Shown here: positions 15,794 through 24,037 of the stretch, one piece after another | Layout of the letters: every line of letters starts with the position of its first letter | How positions within the stretch are numbered: the first letter of the stretch is position 1 | Assembly: GCA_022766165.1 (NCBI GenBank) | Contig: QYLO01000019.1 | Coordinates: 1 to 48,322, forward strand | Direction of reading: 5' to 3' | Source: Candidatus Electrothrix gigas | GTDB lineage: Bacteria > Desulfobacterota > Desulfobulbia > Desulfobulbales > Desulfobulbaceae | DNA: 48,322 nt | The notes under the pieces: model-generated | What the model saw: the letters and a program-made list of their open reading frames with translations, nothing else | Told to the model about the DNA's origin: nothing | Database searches by the model: none | Program-made: the position numbers and the translations under genes

Positions 15794-17425
15794 TTATGCT
15801 GCCTTTTTGTTTGAGTATCCTGCATCCAAAAGATCTGCATCCCGCAGAGCCAGATAATCATCAAAATCCATCATTTCATCAACAATACGATCAGGAAAAA
15901 ATTCAACAATCCTGTTCGCCACAGTGGAGACAAACTGATGGTCATGGGAGGAGAAAAGAACCACCTCAGCATAGGAGATCAAGGCATTATTGAGGGAGGT
16001 AATGGACTCCAAATCCAGATGATTGGTAGGCTCATCCAGCACCAACACATTCCCCCCAGAGAGCATCATACGGGAGAGCATACAACGCACCCGCTCCCCA
16101 CCGGAAAGCACCGAGGTCTTTTTCATGGCCTCTTCACCGGAAAACAGCATTCTGCCCAAAAATCCCCGAACAAAGCTCTCATCTTCCTTAGCCGAGGCAA
16201 ACTGACGGAGCCAACCAACCAAATCTAAGCCATCATCCTTGAAATACTCTCCGTTCTCACTGGGAAAATAGGAAGGGGTAATGGTCACGCCCCAACGAAA
16301 AGAACCACTGTCTGGTTCCAGCTCTCCAGCCAAAATTTGAAACAGGGTGGTTTTGGCCAAACTGTTGGGTCCAGCAAAGACGATTTTATCGCCCTTATTT
16401 ACAGTCAAATTAAAATCCTTGAACATGGAAACGCCATCAACTTCCTTGCTCAGACCTTCAATCTCCAGAATTACATCACCACAGGGACGCTCTGGCTTAA
16501 ACTCAATATAGGGATATTTGCGAGAAGAAACCGGCATGTCCTCAACAGTGAGTTTTTCCAGCAGCTTTTTCCTAGAGGTTGCCTGTTTGGCTTTGGAGGC
16601 ATTGGAGCTGAAACGCTGAATAAAGGCTTTCAGTTCCTGCTCTTTGGCCTTGGCCTTCTTGCTCTCACTCTCTTTCTGACGAAAATGGAGCTCACTGGCC
16701 TGCTGCCAAAAATCATAGTTGCCCACATAGACCTTGATCTTGCCGTAATCAATATCTGCTGTATGGGTACAGACCTGATTGAGAAAATGGCGGTCATGGG
16801 ACACAATAATAACCGTGTTCTGAAAACGGGAAAGAAAATTTTCTAACCAAGTAATGGTACGAATATCGAGATGGTTGGTGGGTTCATCCAGAAGCAGAAT
16901 ATCCGGATTGCCAAACAGGGCCTGGGCCAGCAACACCCGCACCTTCTCAGTCCCCTCCAGCTCCTTCATATTTTTTTGGAGCAGATCTTCACCAACTCCA
17001 AGCCCTTTCAGAAGAACTGCGGCCTCGGATTCGGCTTCATAGCCGTTCATTTCTCCGAACAACACCTCCAGTTCACCGGAACGAATACCGTCTTCCTCGC
17101 TGAAATCAGGTTTGGCATAGATGGCATCACGTTCAGCCATGATTTTATACAGTTCTCTATGGCCCATGATCACCGTATTGAGAACAGTATATTCATCAAA
17201 GGCAAACTGATTCTGGCTCAATACAGCCAAACGTTGGCCCGGTGTTATGGAGATCTCCCCATGATCCGGCTCAATATCACCGGATAGGATTTTCAGAAAG
17301 GTCGATTTCCCTGCACCGTTGGCACCGATCAGGCCGTAACAGTTCCCTGGTGTAAACTTAATATTAACTTCTTTAAAGATGACCCTCTTGCCGTAAGAGA
17401 GTCCTATATTATTTGTGGTTATCAT
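15794..17425 (-). CDS. ABC-F ATPase, YbiT-like translation factor
   Basis: 543 aa with two ABC cassettes, no membrane segments, and the linker with basic coiled coil (about 240-290) of ribosome-binding ABC-F proteins. Cassette 1 has Walker A GANGAGKS and Walker B LLLDEPTNHLD; its signature is replaced by ELEGTEKVR, as in YbiT-type proteins. Cassette 2 has a proper LSGGERVR and DEPTNHLD, but its Walker A reads GPNSLAKTT, with two of the loop glycines replaced. The QNQFAFDEYTVLNTVIMGH block is characteristic of YbiT. The ATG at 17425 has no Shine-Dalgarno, and the predicted start of transcription is only about 20 nt upstream. Confidence 0.92.
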   Translation of the reverse strand: MITTNNIGLSYGKRVIFKEVNIKFTPGNCYGLIGANGAGKSTFLKILSGDIEPDHGEISITPGQRLAVLSQNQFAFDEYTVLNTVIMGHRELYKIMAERDAIYAKPDFSEEDGIRSGELEVLFGEMNGYEAESEAAVLLKGLGVGEDLLQKNMKELEGTEKVRVLLAQALFGNPDILLLDEPTNHLDIRTITWLENFLSRFQNTVIIVSHDRHFLNQVCTHTADIDYGKIKVYVGNYDFWQQASELHFRQKESESKKAKAKEQELKAFIQRFSSNASKAKQATSRKKLLEKLTVEDMPVSSRKYPYIEFKPERPCGDVILEIEGLSKEVDGVSMFKDFNLTVNKGDKIVFAGPNSLAKTTLFQILAGELEPDSGSFRWGVTITPSYFPSENGEYFKDDGLDLVGWLRQFASAKEDESFVRGFLGRMLFSGEEAMKKTSVLSGGERVRCMLSRMMLSGGNVLVLDEPTNHLDLESITSLNNALISYAEVVLFSSHDHQFVSTVANRIVEFFPDRIVDEMMDFDDYLALRDADLLDAGYSNKKAA

Positions 17426-17438
17426 AGGGTTTTATAAC

Positions 17439-17457
17439 GTATAATAGCGTATTATAC
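17439..17457 (-). promoter_or_regulatory. Palindrome covering the -10 box of the ybiT-like gene
   Basis: GTATAATA-GCG-TATTATAC is a perfect inverted repeat. On the minus strand it contains TATAAT (17456-17451), a perfect -10 hexamer about 25 bp before the ATG at 17425. The -35 region (TTGGAT, 18-bp spacing) is weak. A repressor binding here would block the promoter of the ybiT-helicase unit. Confidence 0.5.
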
Positions 17458-17604
17458 CGTATTCGCTGAAATATATCCAAATGGTTATGGTTATGATTAT
17501 GCGAAGGGTATGCGAACGAATGAAGTAAATTCTGTGAAATTCTGTAACGATGAGTTAGGAGCAAGACAGCAAAAAAGGAGGGAAAACTGCATCAGAAAAC
17601 AGCA

Positions 17605-17633
17605 TAAAAAAAACCCCGTAAAATATTACGGGG
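17605..17633 (-). terminator. Intrinsic terminator of the first cold-shock gene
   Basis: Perfect 8-bp stem CCCCGTAA/TTACGGGG (17614-17621 with 17626-17633), AATA loop, followed on the minus strand by eight or more Ts. It separates the cold-shock gene from the ybiT-helicase unit. Confidence 0.92.
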
Positions 17634-17663
17634 CTTGTACCTTACTACTAATCGAATCAACCC

Positions 17664-17864
17664 TTACTGCTGAACAACATTCTCGGCAGCCAGTCCTTTT
17701 TGTCCGTCAACAACGTCAAAGCTGACCCGGGCTCCTTCTTGCAAAGACTTGAAACCTTCAGCCTTAATCGCAGAATGATGTACAAAAACATCTGGTCCGC
17801 CATCCTGCTCAATAAACCCGAATCCTTTGGCATCGTTAAACCATTTCACTGTGCCTTCTGCCAT
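17664..17864 (-). CDS. Cold-shock protein (CspA family)
   Basis: A 66-aa single cold-shock domain that binds single-stranded nucleic acid and acts as an RNA chaperone. RNP1 is KGFGFI and RNP2 is VFVHH, preceded by GTVKWFN. The Shine-Dalgarno AAGGAG is about 9 nt before the ATG. It has its own terminator and a long upstream non-coding stretch that could be a temperature-sensitive leader. It is highly similar to the second copy at 45638-45838. Confidence 0.96.
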   Translation of the reverse strand: MAEGTVKWFNDAKGFGFIEQDGGPDVFVHHSAIKAEGFKSLQEGARVSFDVVDGQKGLAAENVVQQ

Positions 17865-18381
17865 GTCCTGCTACTCCTTACTGTTCGCAACTCAAATGTA
17901 TTTGTCGAATTGCTTAAATCATTAAAACATCAAAAAGCTCTCTTGTTCCTCAACAAAAAAAAACTTCCTGATCGTAGCCACCTTGTTCAAATAAAAAAAC
18001 CGCCGGCCTCTTGAAAAGAAGTTCTCTAGGAGAGCCTTTCAGAGAGATTGTGCGGTATTTTTTTCATAATTCATAAACTACGCATAAACTACAAAGAGTG
18101 ACTACACAAACATTACATGTACAGTAAAACCCGATCCCTGAAGATAAGCAAGTCTTTTTTACATTATGAGAAAAAAAACCTATGAATACAGGCGGTCTTT
18201 CTCCCATTTCTTTATGCGTAAAAAAGATACATTTCCTTCTCTCCCAAGAAAAAATCAAAGAAGCATTGAGCAACATGCGAAAAAACATACGAGAGCGTGC
18301 TGTTCAACACTCCCTCTTGACTTCCCTGCCTCCCTTGACTAAAGTGTCTCCTGTTTTCAGGTGTCCGCTGTATACTATTAG
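17865..18381. other. Divergent intergenic region (cold-shock leader, riboswitch promoter)
   Basis: No CDS supported. On the minus side it should contain the cold-shock gene promoter and leader. A stem pairing GGCCTCTT-type and AGAGCC-type arms near 18004-18040, with a T-run at its minus-strand 3' side, could be a leader structure. On the plus side TATACT at 18371-18376 is a candidate -10 for the riboswitch transcript, without a good -35. Confidence 0.35.
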
Positions 18382-18536
18382 AGTTAGAGCGGATGAAAAG
18401 GGAACCTGGTGCAAATCCGGGACGGGCCCGCCGCTGTAATCGGGGACAACCCTGCATAATGTCACTGTCTTTTTTTGAGAGATGGGAAGGCGCAGGCGAG
18501 GAAGAACCGAAAGTCAGAAAACCTGCCTGAAAAAAT
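18382..18536 (+). promoter_or_regulatory. Cobalamin riboswitch
   Basis: Conserved parts are in order: GGTGCAAATCCGGGACGGG-type P3/P4 segment, CGCTGTAATCGGGGAC, CACTG, GGGAAGGCGCAGGCG, and the B12 box AAGTCAGAAAACCTGCC (18511-18527). It senses adenosylcobalamin or a related corrinoid. A terminator follows directly, so control is probably by transcription termination of the cbiK-btuCDF unit. Confidence 0.95.
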
Positions 18537-18603
18537 ATTTAACGACCTCGGCAAAGGTCTGGATAGTCTAATAGTATAGACATCATCTGGGTATAACAGG
18601 GAC

Positions 18604-18640
18604 ATCCCGGATCAATTTTTAAATTGGTTCGGGATTTTTA
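18604..18640 (+). terminator. Riboswitch expression-platform terminator
   Basis: The hairpin has stem segments ATCCCG/CGGGAT (18604-18609 with 18630-18635) and CAATTT/AAATTG (18613-18618 with 18621-18626), then a short T-run. Between the aptamer and this hairpin two small stems (GACC/GGTC and GTCTA/TAGAC) may form the antiterminator switch. Confidence 0.8.
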
Positions 18641-18691
18641 ATGTCCTGCTCAGATCAGGGCCACCCGGACCGGCAACACAGGGAGGTTCCC

Positions 18692-19681
18692 GTGACGTTA
18701 CGTTTTTTTTTGCTTATAACCGTACTGCTGTACAGTACAACAACCACTCTTGCCAGTGAGGGATGGAAGGTGAAACATAAAAATGCCATTGTCCTCGCTA
18801 TGTTCGGTACAACTGTTGAGTCTGCTTTAGAGGGATTGCTCAATATCCGAAGCAAGATGATCAACAAGTATCCTGAGACCCCGGTTAAAATCGCCTTTAC
18901 CTCCAATATCATCCGCAAAAAATGGCGACAACGAGCTGAAAACCCGGCCTACAGTAAAGCCCATCCTCAGATCCCGGAAGACGTACTGCACGTTAAAACT
19001 GTGCTAGCCACCATTGCTGACCTGCAAAACGATGGGTATGACACCATTGTTCTTCAGCCCACCCATATTGCTATGGGCGAAGAATTTCTTGATCTTGGCA
19101 CCTATGTGGACAGCCTGATGAATTTAGGGACAATAAAAAAGAAAAAATACAAACCCTTTCATCAAGTAGTCTTGGGACGGCCCGCTCTAGGTACCTATGG
19201 CGTGGATTTTCCCTATGCTGAAGATATTACAGTTGCCGCAAAGGCATTGGCTGCGGATGCAGAGATGGCTGCAAAAGAAGAGGCTGCCCTGGTCTACATG
19301 GGCCACGGAAATGAGCATTTTCCCTCTGGTGGAGCCTATCTTGAACTTGCTGACCGGATGCGGGAACTGTATCCCAAGGTGACGACTTTAATCGGTAATG
19401 TGGAGGGCTTTCCCTCGCTTGAGGATCTGATAGATAAACTGAAGCTGCGGAATATTAAAAAAGTGATGCTTAAGCCCTGTATGATCGTGGCTGGAGATCA
19501 TGCTCTGAATGATATGGCTGGTACAGATCCAGAAGAGCCCTCTTGGCAGATGATCCTAGAAAAAGAAGGTTTTGAGGTTATAGCAGTCAAAAAAGGGCTT
19601 GGTGAACTGGACTCTTTTGCTGATATTTATGTCCATCATGCCGCTGATGCTGCCGCTGCTGCGGGAATTCTGCTCAAGTAA
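18692..19681 (+). CDS. cbiK: Exported sirohydrochlorin cobaltochelatase CbiK
   Basis: A class II chelatase that inserts cobalt into sirohydrochlorin on the anaerobic B12 route. The ORF opens at an ATG at 18641, right behind the riboswitch terminator, but GGGAGG at 18681-18686 points to the GTG at 18692. This start places a signal peptide (MTLRFFLLITVLLYSTTTTLAS) at the N-terminus of a 329-aa protein. Family signs are AMFGTT near the start, LQPTHIAMGEE and MGHGNEHFPSGG with candidate metal-ligand histidines, and KPCMIVAGDHALNDMAG. An exported form is known in Desulfovibrio (CbiKP), where a role in heme or cobalt handling is discussed. The permease gene follows at 37 bp. Confidence 0.92.
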   Translation: MTLRFFLLITVLLYSTTTTLASEGWKVKHKNAIVLAMFGTTVESALEGLLNIRSKMINKYPETPVKIAFTSNIIRKKWRQRAENPAYSKAHPQIPEDVLHVKTVLATIADLQNDGYDTIVLQPTHIAMGEEFLDLGTYVDSLMNLGTIKKKKYKPFHQVVLGRPALGTYGVDFPYAEDITVAAKALAADAEMAAKEEAALVYMGHGNEHFPSGGAYLELADRMRELYPKVTTLIGNVEGFPSLEDLIDKLKLRNIKKVMLKPCMIVAGDHALNDMAGTDPEEPSWQMILEKEGFEVIAVKKGLGELDSFADIYVHHAADAAAAAGILLK

Positions 19682-19717
19682 GGCGATAGGCTACTAAGGC
19701 GAAGGCTGCGAAAAACT

Positions 19718-20791
19718 ATGGCAGTACAAGGAATACAAACAGAACAAACAGAACGAGCAGTAAAGGCAAGGTTTACCGTTATTGCAGGAGGAGGAATGCT
19801 TCTTCTCCTGCTGAGTTCTATTATAGTTTCAGCAACTATGGGCTTTATGCAGATCCCGGCCACAACGGTTATGCAGCTTATCATCCATGCTCTCTGTTGC
19901 AGCGACAAGGAGACCGGGTTTGATCCAGTGGTGACCGCAGTGGTCATGGATATACGCCTGCCAAGAATTTTAGCTGCTGTCCTTGTGGGCGGAATGCTGG
20001 CTCTTTGCGGCACGATTTTTCAGGCTATTCTTCTCAACCCGCTGGCTGATCCATACACCTTGGGGATCTCCTCAGGGGCAGCTTTTGGCGCATCCCTGGT
20101 TATTGTTCTCCAAGTTGTTGGTTTGGTTTTACCAACAACGTTTTCTGTGCCAATCTTTGCCTTTTTGGGCAGTCTTGGCACCCTGTTTACGGTGTTGGCT
20201 CTTGCCTCTGAAGACCGGCGGCTCTCCTCAACCAGCCTGATTTTATCCGGGGTGATTGTTGCAGCCATCCTGTCCGCAGCCATTGGTTTTTTAAAATTCA
20301 TTGCTGATGAACAGGTTGGCATTATTATTTTCTGGCTCATGGGTTCCCTGTCTGGAATTTCCCGCCAAAATATCCTTGTCCTCTTACCAGTTGCCTTGCT
20401 CGGCACGACAGTCTGTCTCTTTTACAGCCGGGATCTCAATATCATGGCCACTGGAGAACGGGCTGCAACGACCCTTGGCATCAATACAGTACGCCTGCGC
20501 TGGATTCTCCTCATTACCTGCTCCCTTATGACGGCTCTCTGTGTCTCGGTTTCAGGAATTATCGGTTTTGTTGGCTTGATTGTTCCCCACCTGCTCCGCC
20601 ATCTGCTTGGCCCAGATAACCGGCAGTTGATTATTCTGTCTACCTTGGGCGGTGGTCTGCTGCTGCTCGTGGCTGATACCGTGACCCGGGCTGTGCTGCC
20701 TGCTGAAGTTCCTATCGGTGTGCTGACCGCTCTTCTTGGCGGACCGTTTTTTGCCTATATTTTTAAAAAGCGACAGCAGGAAAATGGGTAA
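19718..20791 (+). CDS. FecCD/BtuC-type ABC importer permease
   Basis: The 357-aa inner-membrane protein has about ten hydrophobic helices. Typical FecCD/BtuC features are MDIRLPRILAAVLVGGMLALCGTIFQAILLNPLADPYTLGISSGAAFGA and the coupling-helix region GIIGFVGLIVPHLLRHLLGPDNR. The family moves corrinoids, heme or ferric siderophores. Position behind a cobalamin riboswitch and cbiK makes B12 or a corrinoid the first choice (BtuC), with iron or heme as alternatives. It overlaps the ATPase gene by 8 bp (ATGGGTAA). Confidence 0.9.
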   Translation: MAVQGIQTEQTERAVKARFTVIAGGGMLLLLLSSIIVSATMGFMQIPATTVMQLIIHALCCSDKETGFDPVVTAVVMDIRLPRILAAVLVGGMLALCGTIFQAILLNPLADPYTLGISSGAAFGASLVIVLQVVGLVLPTTFSVPIFAFLGSLGTLFTVLALASEDRRLSSTSLILSGVIVAAILSAAIGFLKFIADEQVGIIIFWLMGSLSGISRQNILVLLPVALLGTTVCLFYSRDLNIMATGERAATTLGINTVRLRWILLITCSLMTALCVSVSGIIGFVGLIVPHLLRHLLGPDNRQLIILSTLGGGLLLLVADTVTRAVLPAEVPIGVLTALLGGPFFAYIFKKRQQENG

Positions 20792-21596
20792 GTCCTCTAC
20801 GTTCTCCTCTGAGATTCTCTGGCAACTACACCAGGTTGGTTTTGCCTATAAAAATCAGCCGGTCTTGTCAGGGATACAGCTCACCCTGTCTTCTCAGAAA
20901 TGCTATGGCATTCTCGGCCCAAACGGCAGCGGCAAGACCACCTTGTTGGATCTGCTCTGTGGTTTATCCGTTCCAACTCATGGAGATCTGTTGTATCGAG
21001 AACATCCGTTGCAACAGTGGCAGTCCCGAGAGCTGGCAAAACGGGTTGCTCTGGTTCCCCAGGACTTTCAGGTTCGCTTTGGCTTTTCTGTACGTGAGGT
21101 CGTAGAGATGGGTCGTCATCCTCATCTTGGCCGTTTTGCCTCTCTGACAGCGCAGGGACATGCTCTGGTTGACGAGGTCATGGAGGAGATGGGTGTTGCG
21201 GCCTTTGCCAATCGTTCGGTAACGCATTTATCTGGTGGAGAAAAACAGCGGGTTGCTGTGGCGCGGGCCTTGGTCCAGACTCCAGAGGTACTCCTGCTGG
21301 ATGAGGCCACCTCGAACTTAGATATTTATCACTCCCTGTCCATCCTTGCCCTGATTCGTCGTCGGGTTGTGGAACAGAGCCTGACCGTGGTTGCTGCAAT
21401 CCATGACTTGAATCTGGCAACCTCTTTCTGCGATGAACTCATCTTCTTAAAAAATGGTCAGATCATCTGTCAAGGCCCTACAGAACAGGTTCTACAATCT
21501 GATATTATTCAAGAAGTTTACGGTGTAGAAGCGCAGGTTCGGGAGGATAGCTTTTCCAACTGTAATCAGGTAAGCTACCGACTACCTGCGGTCTGA
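20784..21596 (+). CDS. ABC importer ATPase, BtuD/FepC type
   Basis: The 270-aa cytosolic ATPase has Walker A GPNGSGKT, Q-loop VPQDFQ, signature LSGGEKQR, Walker B VLLLDEATSNLD and a switch His in AAIHDLN. The frame is open from 20736, but the ATG at 20784 overlaps the permease stop, has CAGGA upstream and yields the standard N-terminus. It powers the permease encoded just upstream. A C-terminal tail of about 25 residues follows the usual end of the domain. Confidence 0.93.
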   Translation: MGKSSTFSSEILWQLHQVGFAYKNQPVLSGIQLTLSSQKCYGILGPNGSGKTTLLDLLCGLSVPTHGDLLYREHPLQQWQSRELAKRVALVPQDFQVRFGFSVREVVEMGRHPHLGRFASLTAQGHALVDEVMEEMGVAAFANRSVTHLSGGEKQRVAVARALVQTPEVLLLDEATSNLDIYHSLSILALIRRRVVEQSLTVVAAIHDLNLATSFCDELIFLKNGQIICQGPTEQVLQSDIIQEVYGVEAQVREDSFSNCNQVSYRLPAV

Positions 21597-21648
21597 TTGA
21601 ACCGGTTCAAAATTTTTATTTCACTGACTCATAAACAAAGAGAAGAAC

Positions 21649-22569
21649 ATGTTGCAACATCTTATTACTGCTACCCTGTTGACCTGCCTTATTGCTGCCC
21701 CTACCCTTGGCAAACCCTTTGTTGATAACGACGGCAGAGTGATTCAGGTAAAGAACGCCTATCAACGCATCATCTCCTTATATGGCGCACATACCCGCAA
21801 CTTAATAGATATGGGGGCAGGCGCACAAGTCGTTGCCATCGGGCGAAGTGATCAACAGCTACCTGATTTACCGCAGCTGAGTTTTCGTGATGACCCAGAA
21901 CGGCTGTTGGCTCTCAAGCCGGATCTGGTTCTGATTCGTCCTATGCTCAGTCGGGCTTATCCGCAAATGGTTGAACGACTTGAGGAAAACAGGGTGGCTG
22001 TGGTCTCATTACAGCCCACCTCAGTGCATGAAATGTTCCGGTATTGGGAAAATTTGGGTGTTCTGAGCGGACATCAGAGAGAAGCATCTCAGATGATTGC
22101 TCGTTTTGGTGCCGGACTTGGAGCAATCACCCAACAGGTAGAACACATTCCTGCTGCACAGAGAAAAAAGGTCTATTTTGAAGCCATCCATAAACGAATG
22201 AAAACCTTTGCTCCTGAGTCTATGGCTATGTTTGTCTTAGAAGCTGCCGGAGGAATCAACGTGGCAAAAGATGCCGTTAAGGTTCGCAAGAGCAATATTG
22301 CTGCCTATGGCAAGGAGCGTATTTTATCCAAGGCGAAAAAAATAGATATCTTTCTGGCTCAGGAAGGCAGAATGAATAAGGTGACAGCAGAAATGATACG
22401 TAATGAGCCGGGTTTTCAGGTTATTAAAGCGGTGCAAGAAAATCAGGTCTTTCTTGTTGATGAGAAGATCGTGTCACGGCCAACAATGGGCCTCTTAGAG
22501 GGAATTATTCAGGTATTTACAGTTCTTTATGGGAATACAAAAAAAGAAAAAACAGAAACAGAAGAGTAG
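21649..22569 (+). CDS. Periplasmic substrate-binding protein, BtuF/FepB-like
   Basis: 306 aa with a signal peptide (cleavage near PTLG/K at about residue 22). The two-lobed helical-backbone fold of cluster A-II proteins is suggested by RIISLYGAHTRNLIDMGAGAQVVAIGRSD, the central PERLLALKPDLVLIRP and a C-terminal lobe. It delivers the ligand to the FecCD-type permease. In the riboswitch context a corrinoid is the likely ligand. The gene is last in the unit, 52 bp after the ATPase gene. The acidic KTETEE tail is unusual but harmless. Confidence 0.88.
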   Translation: MLQHLITATLLTCLIAAPTLGKPFVDNDGRVIQVKNAYQRIISLYGAHTRNLIDMGAGAQVVAIGRSDQQLPDLPQLSFRDDPERLLALKPDLVLIRPMLSRAYPQMVERLEENRVAVVSLQPTSVHEMFRYWENLGVLSGHQREASQMIARFGAGLGAITQQVEHIPAAQRKKVYFEAIHKRMKTFAPESMAMFVLEAAGGINVAKDAVKVRKSNIAAYGKERILSKAKKIDIFLAQEGRMNKVTAEMIRNEPGFQVIKAVQENQVFLVDEKIVSRPTMGLLEGIIQVFTVLYGNTKKEKTETEE

Positions 22570-22580
22570 ATGGCTGGAAT

Positions 22581-22617
22581 AAAAAAGGTCACCTCCACTC
22601 TTTTTGTGAAAGTGACC
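22581..22617 (-). terminator. Terminator between btuF-like and small secreted protein genes
   Basis: Stem GGTCAC/GTGACC (22587-22592 with 22612-22617) with partial inner pairing. On the minus strand it is followed by TTTTTTATT, so it terminates the 22684-23073 gene. It may also hold the 3' end of the plus-strand importer mRNA, which has no T-tract of its own. Confidence 0.75.
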
Positions 22618-22683
22618 GCTTATAACAACAGCTTATAAAAGAAATAACGCAGATCAAAAAAGTTTCTACCTCAAAAAAAACTC

Positions 22684-23073
22684 TCATTCAAAATCAAATT
22701 TCGGAGCAATAAGTTCTGGAACACCTTCTGGATTTGTAGGATCCTGCATTGCGTTCATCTGCGTATTCATTGTCTTTGTTCGCGTTTCTGCCATTACTCT
22801 TGTGCTGACCTCATTACCTATGGTATTCCTCATCTGCGGCATTAAAGGCAGTCTTTGCGACATCGTTATCTTTGTCTTATCCCTTGTCTCACGCACTACA
22901 TTGTTCACAGCATCGCGATTTGCATTCATCTCATCCACAACTGCCCGAATTTCTGGATTTTCAGATGACAAAGGAAGTTTGATGTTCTCAGCCTGTACAT
23001 TATTTATGCCCGCAAAAGCTACCATGTAAACAATCAAGGTGAGATTAACGGATATTTTTTTAAATTGCGGCAT
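22684..23073 (-). CDS. Small secreted protein, paralogue 1
   Basis: A 129-aa unrecognised protein with a signal peptide (cleavage predicted after NNVQA). The mature part is Met-, Asn- and Arg-rich, without cysteine and probably helical, ending in a Pro-containing tail. GAGG-type pairing decides the start: AAGGAG abuts a first ATG at 23079 but lies 6 nt before the ATG at 23073. The neighbour at 23245 shares the NVQA processing site, PL, the I-x-x-VV pattern, MS-x-R and L-P-x-RN, so the two are divergent paralogues. Function unknown. Confidence 0.75.
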   Translation of the reverse strand: MPQFKKISVNLTLIVYMVAFAGINNVQAENIKLPLSSENPEIRAVVDEMNANRDAVNNVVRETRDKTKITMSQRLPLMPQMRNTIGNEVSTRVMAETRTKTMNTQMNAMQDPTNPEGVPELIAPKFDFE

Positions 23074-23160
23074 AGCCATCTCCTTTGCTGTGTACTCACT
23101 CTTTCAACAAAATAAGCTTCACAAATAAACTTGTCATCCAGAGGAGTATCTCTTCTTTCA

Positions 23161-23206
23161 AAAAAATATTCGCACAGAAGAGACTTACGCGACCTTCTGT
23201 GCGAAT
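23161..23206 (-). terminator. 13-bp perfect hairpin between the secreted paralogues
   Basis: ATTCGCACAGAAG (23168-23180) pairs perfectly with CTTCTGTGCGAAT (23194-23206). Seven Ts follow on the minus strand. It ends the 23245-23607 transcript, so each paralogue appears to be its own unit or the second is attenuated. Confidence 0.85.
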
Positions 23207-23244
23207 TATTTAACCGCACCTTTTTTTACAACAACTCCTATGAC

Positions 23245-23607
23245 CTAGAAAGGAGGAGGAGCAAACATTCCCGGAAAACCACCATCGGGATTTGCCATGG
23301 CCTGCAACTGTACGGGTAAAATTTTATTCATCATTATCGGCATCAATTTTGCTTGCACCTGGTTACGCAGTGGCAGCTGATCTGGCGCTCTGCTAGACAT
23401 GTCTTTGATCACACCAGCCCGGACTTCGTTCATCATGGATTTGGCAGGACCATCAGCCCTAACATTAGATATCACATCTGCAATTTCCGTTGCTGGCAGT
23501 GGAATGTTTGTAGACTGAGCCTGAACATTACCCACTGCAAACATAGAAGCCCCTAAAGTAAGTATAAACGCAACTTTAGCTGTTCTTAACTTCATCTCGT
23601 GCAACAT
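23245..23607 (-). CDS. Small secreted protein, paralogue 2
   Basis: 120 aa with a signal peptide (hydrophobic core FILTLGASMFAV, cleavage after NVQA). The mature chain lacks cysteine and ends in a Pro/Phe/Gly-rich tail (GGFPGMFAPPPF). AAGGAGG lies 6-7 nt upstream of the ATG at 23607. It is related to the gene at 22684 by eye (same processing site and spacing of PL, MS-x-R and RN). It is probably abundant and periplasmic or extracellular. No function can be assigned. Confidence 0.78.
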   Translation of the reverse strand: MLHEMKLRTAKVAFILTLGASMFAVGNVQAQSTNIPLPATEIADVISNVRADGPAKSMMNEVRAGVIKDMSSRAPDQLPLRNQVQAKLMPIMMNKILPVQLQAMANPDGGFPGMFAPPPF

Positions 23608-24037
23608 TTTCTTCCTCCTTGTCTTTTACTGAAATAAATAGTTACTCAATAACCTCGCTTTCATAATAAAAGATTATTTACGTATTGTAAAATTTTTTTT
23701 TGAAAATTTGTCTTTTTATTTTGTTCATTCCCTGGGCTAATTCTAATTAGAACGATTAAACGAAAAGATAGGGAGCAACATTATGAGATTTTAAATATTA
23801 AATAAAGCTGCCCTTTACACAGTATCTCCACCGAAGAGGGAAACTCCCCTCTATTTAATCGGAAATAACGAGAAAGCGAGAAAGAGCTGAAAAAAACCAG
23901 AACGTTCTTATTTTTTTTGCAGAAGATAAGATTGCAAGTATAATCAACAGACCCATATATAGGGTCAATACGTCGATCACGTCGATCACGTCAATAATTC
24001 GGATTACCGATCTATCCATTTCCACCTTTTTTTAAAC
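23608..24037. other. Divergent intergenic region upstream of glgP
   Basis: No gene seen. It contains GACCC-atatata-GGGTC (23950-23966) and two tandem copies of cgtcgatca (23971-23988) with a partial third, 50-90 bp before the phosphorylase ATG; these are candidate operator sites. AT-rich tracts on the left side probably carry the promoter for the secreted protein on the minus strand. Confidence 0.4.

Noticed and set aside
18641..18691. ATG at 18641 as the start of cbiK
   Set aside because: It abuts the riboswitch terminator, has no Shine-Dalgarno and puts 17 polar residues before the signal peptide; the GTG at 18692 has GGGAGG upstream.
23971..23996. Short tandem repeats considered as a CRISPR array
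   Set aside because: 9-bp units directly adjacent without spacers and no cas genes anywhere in the window.
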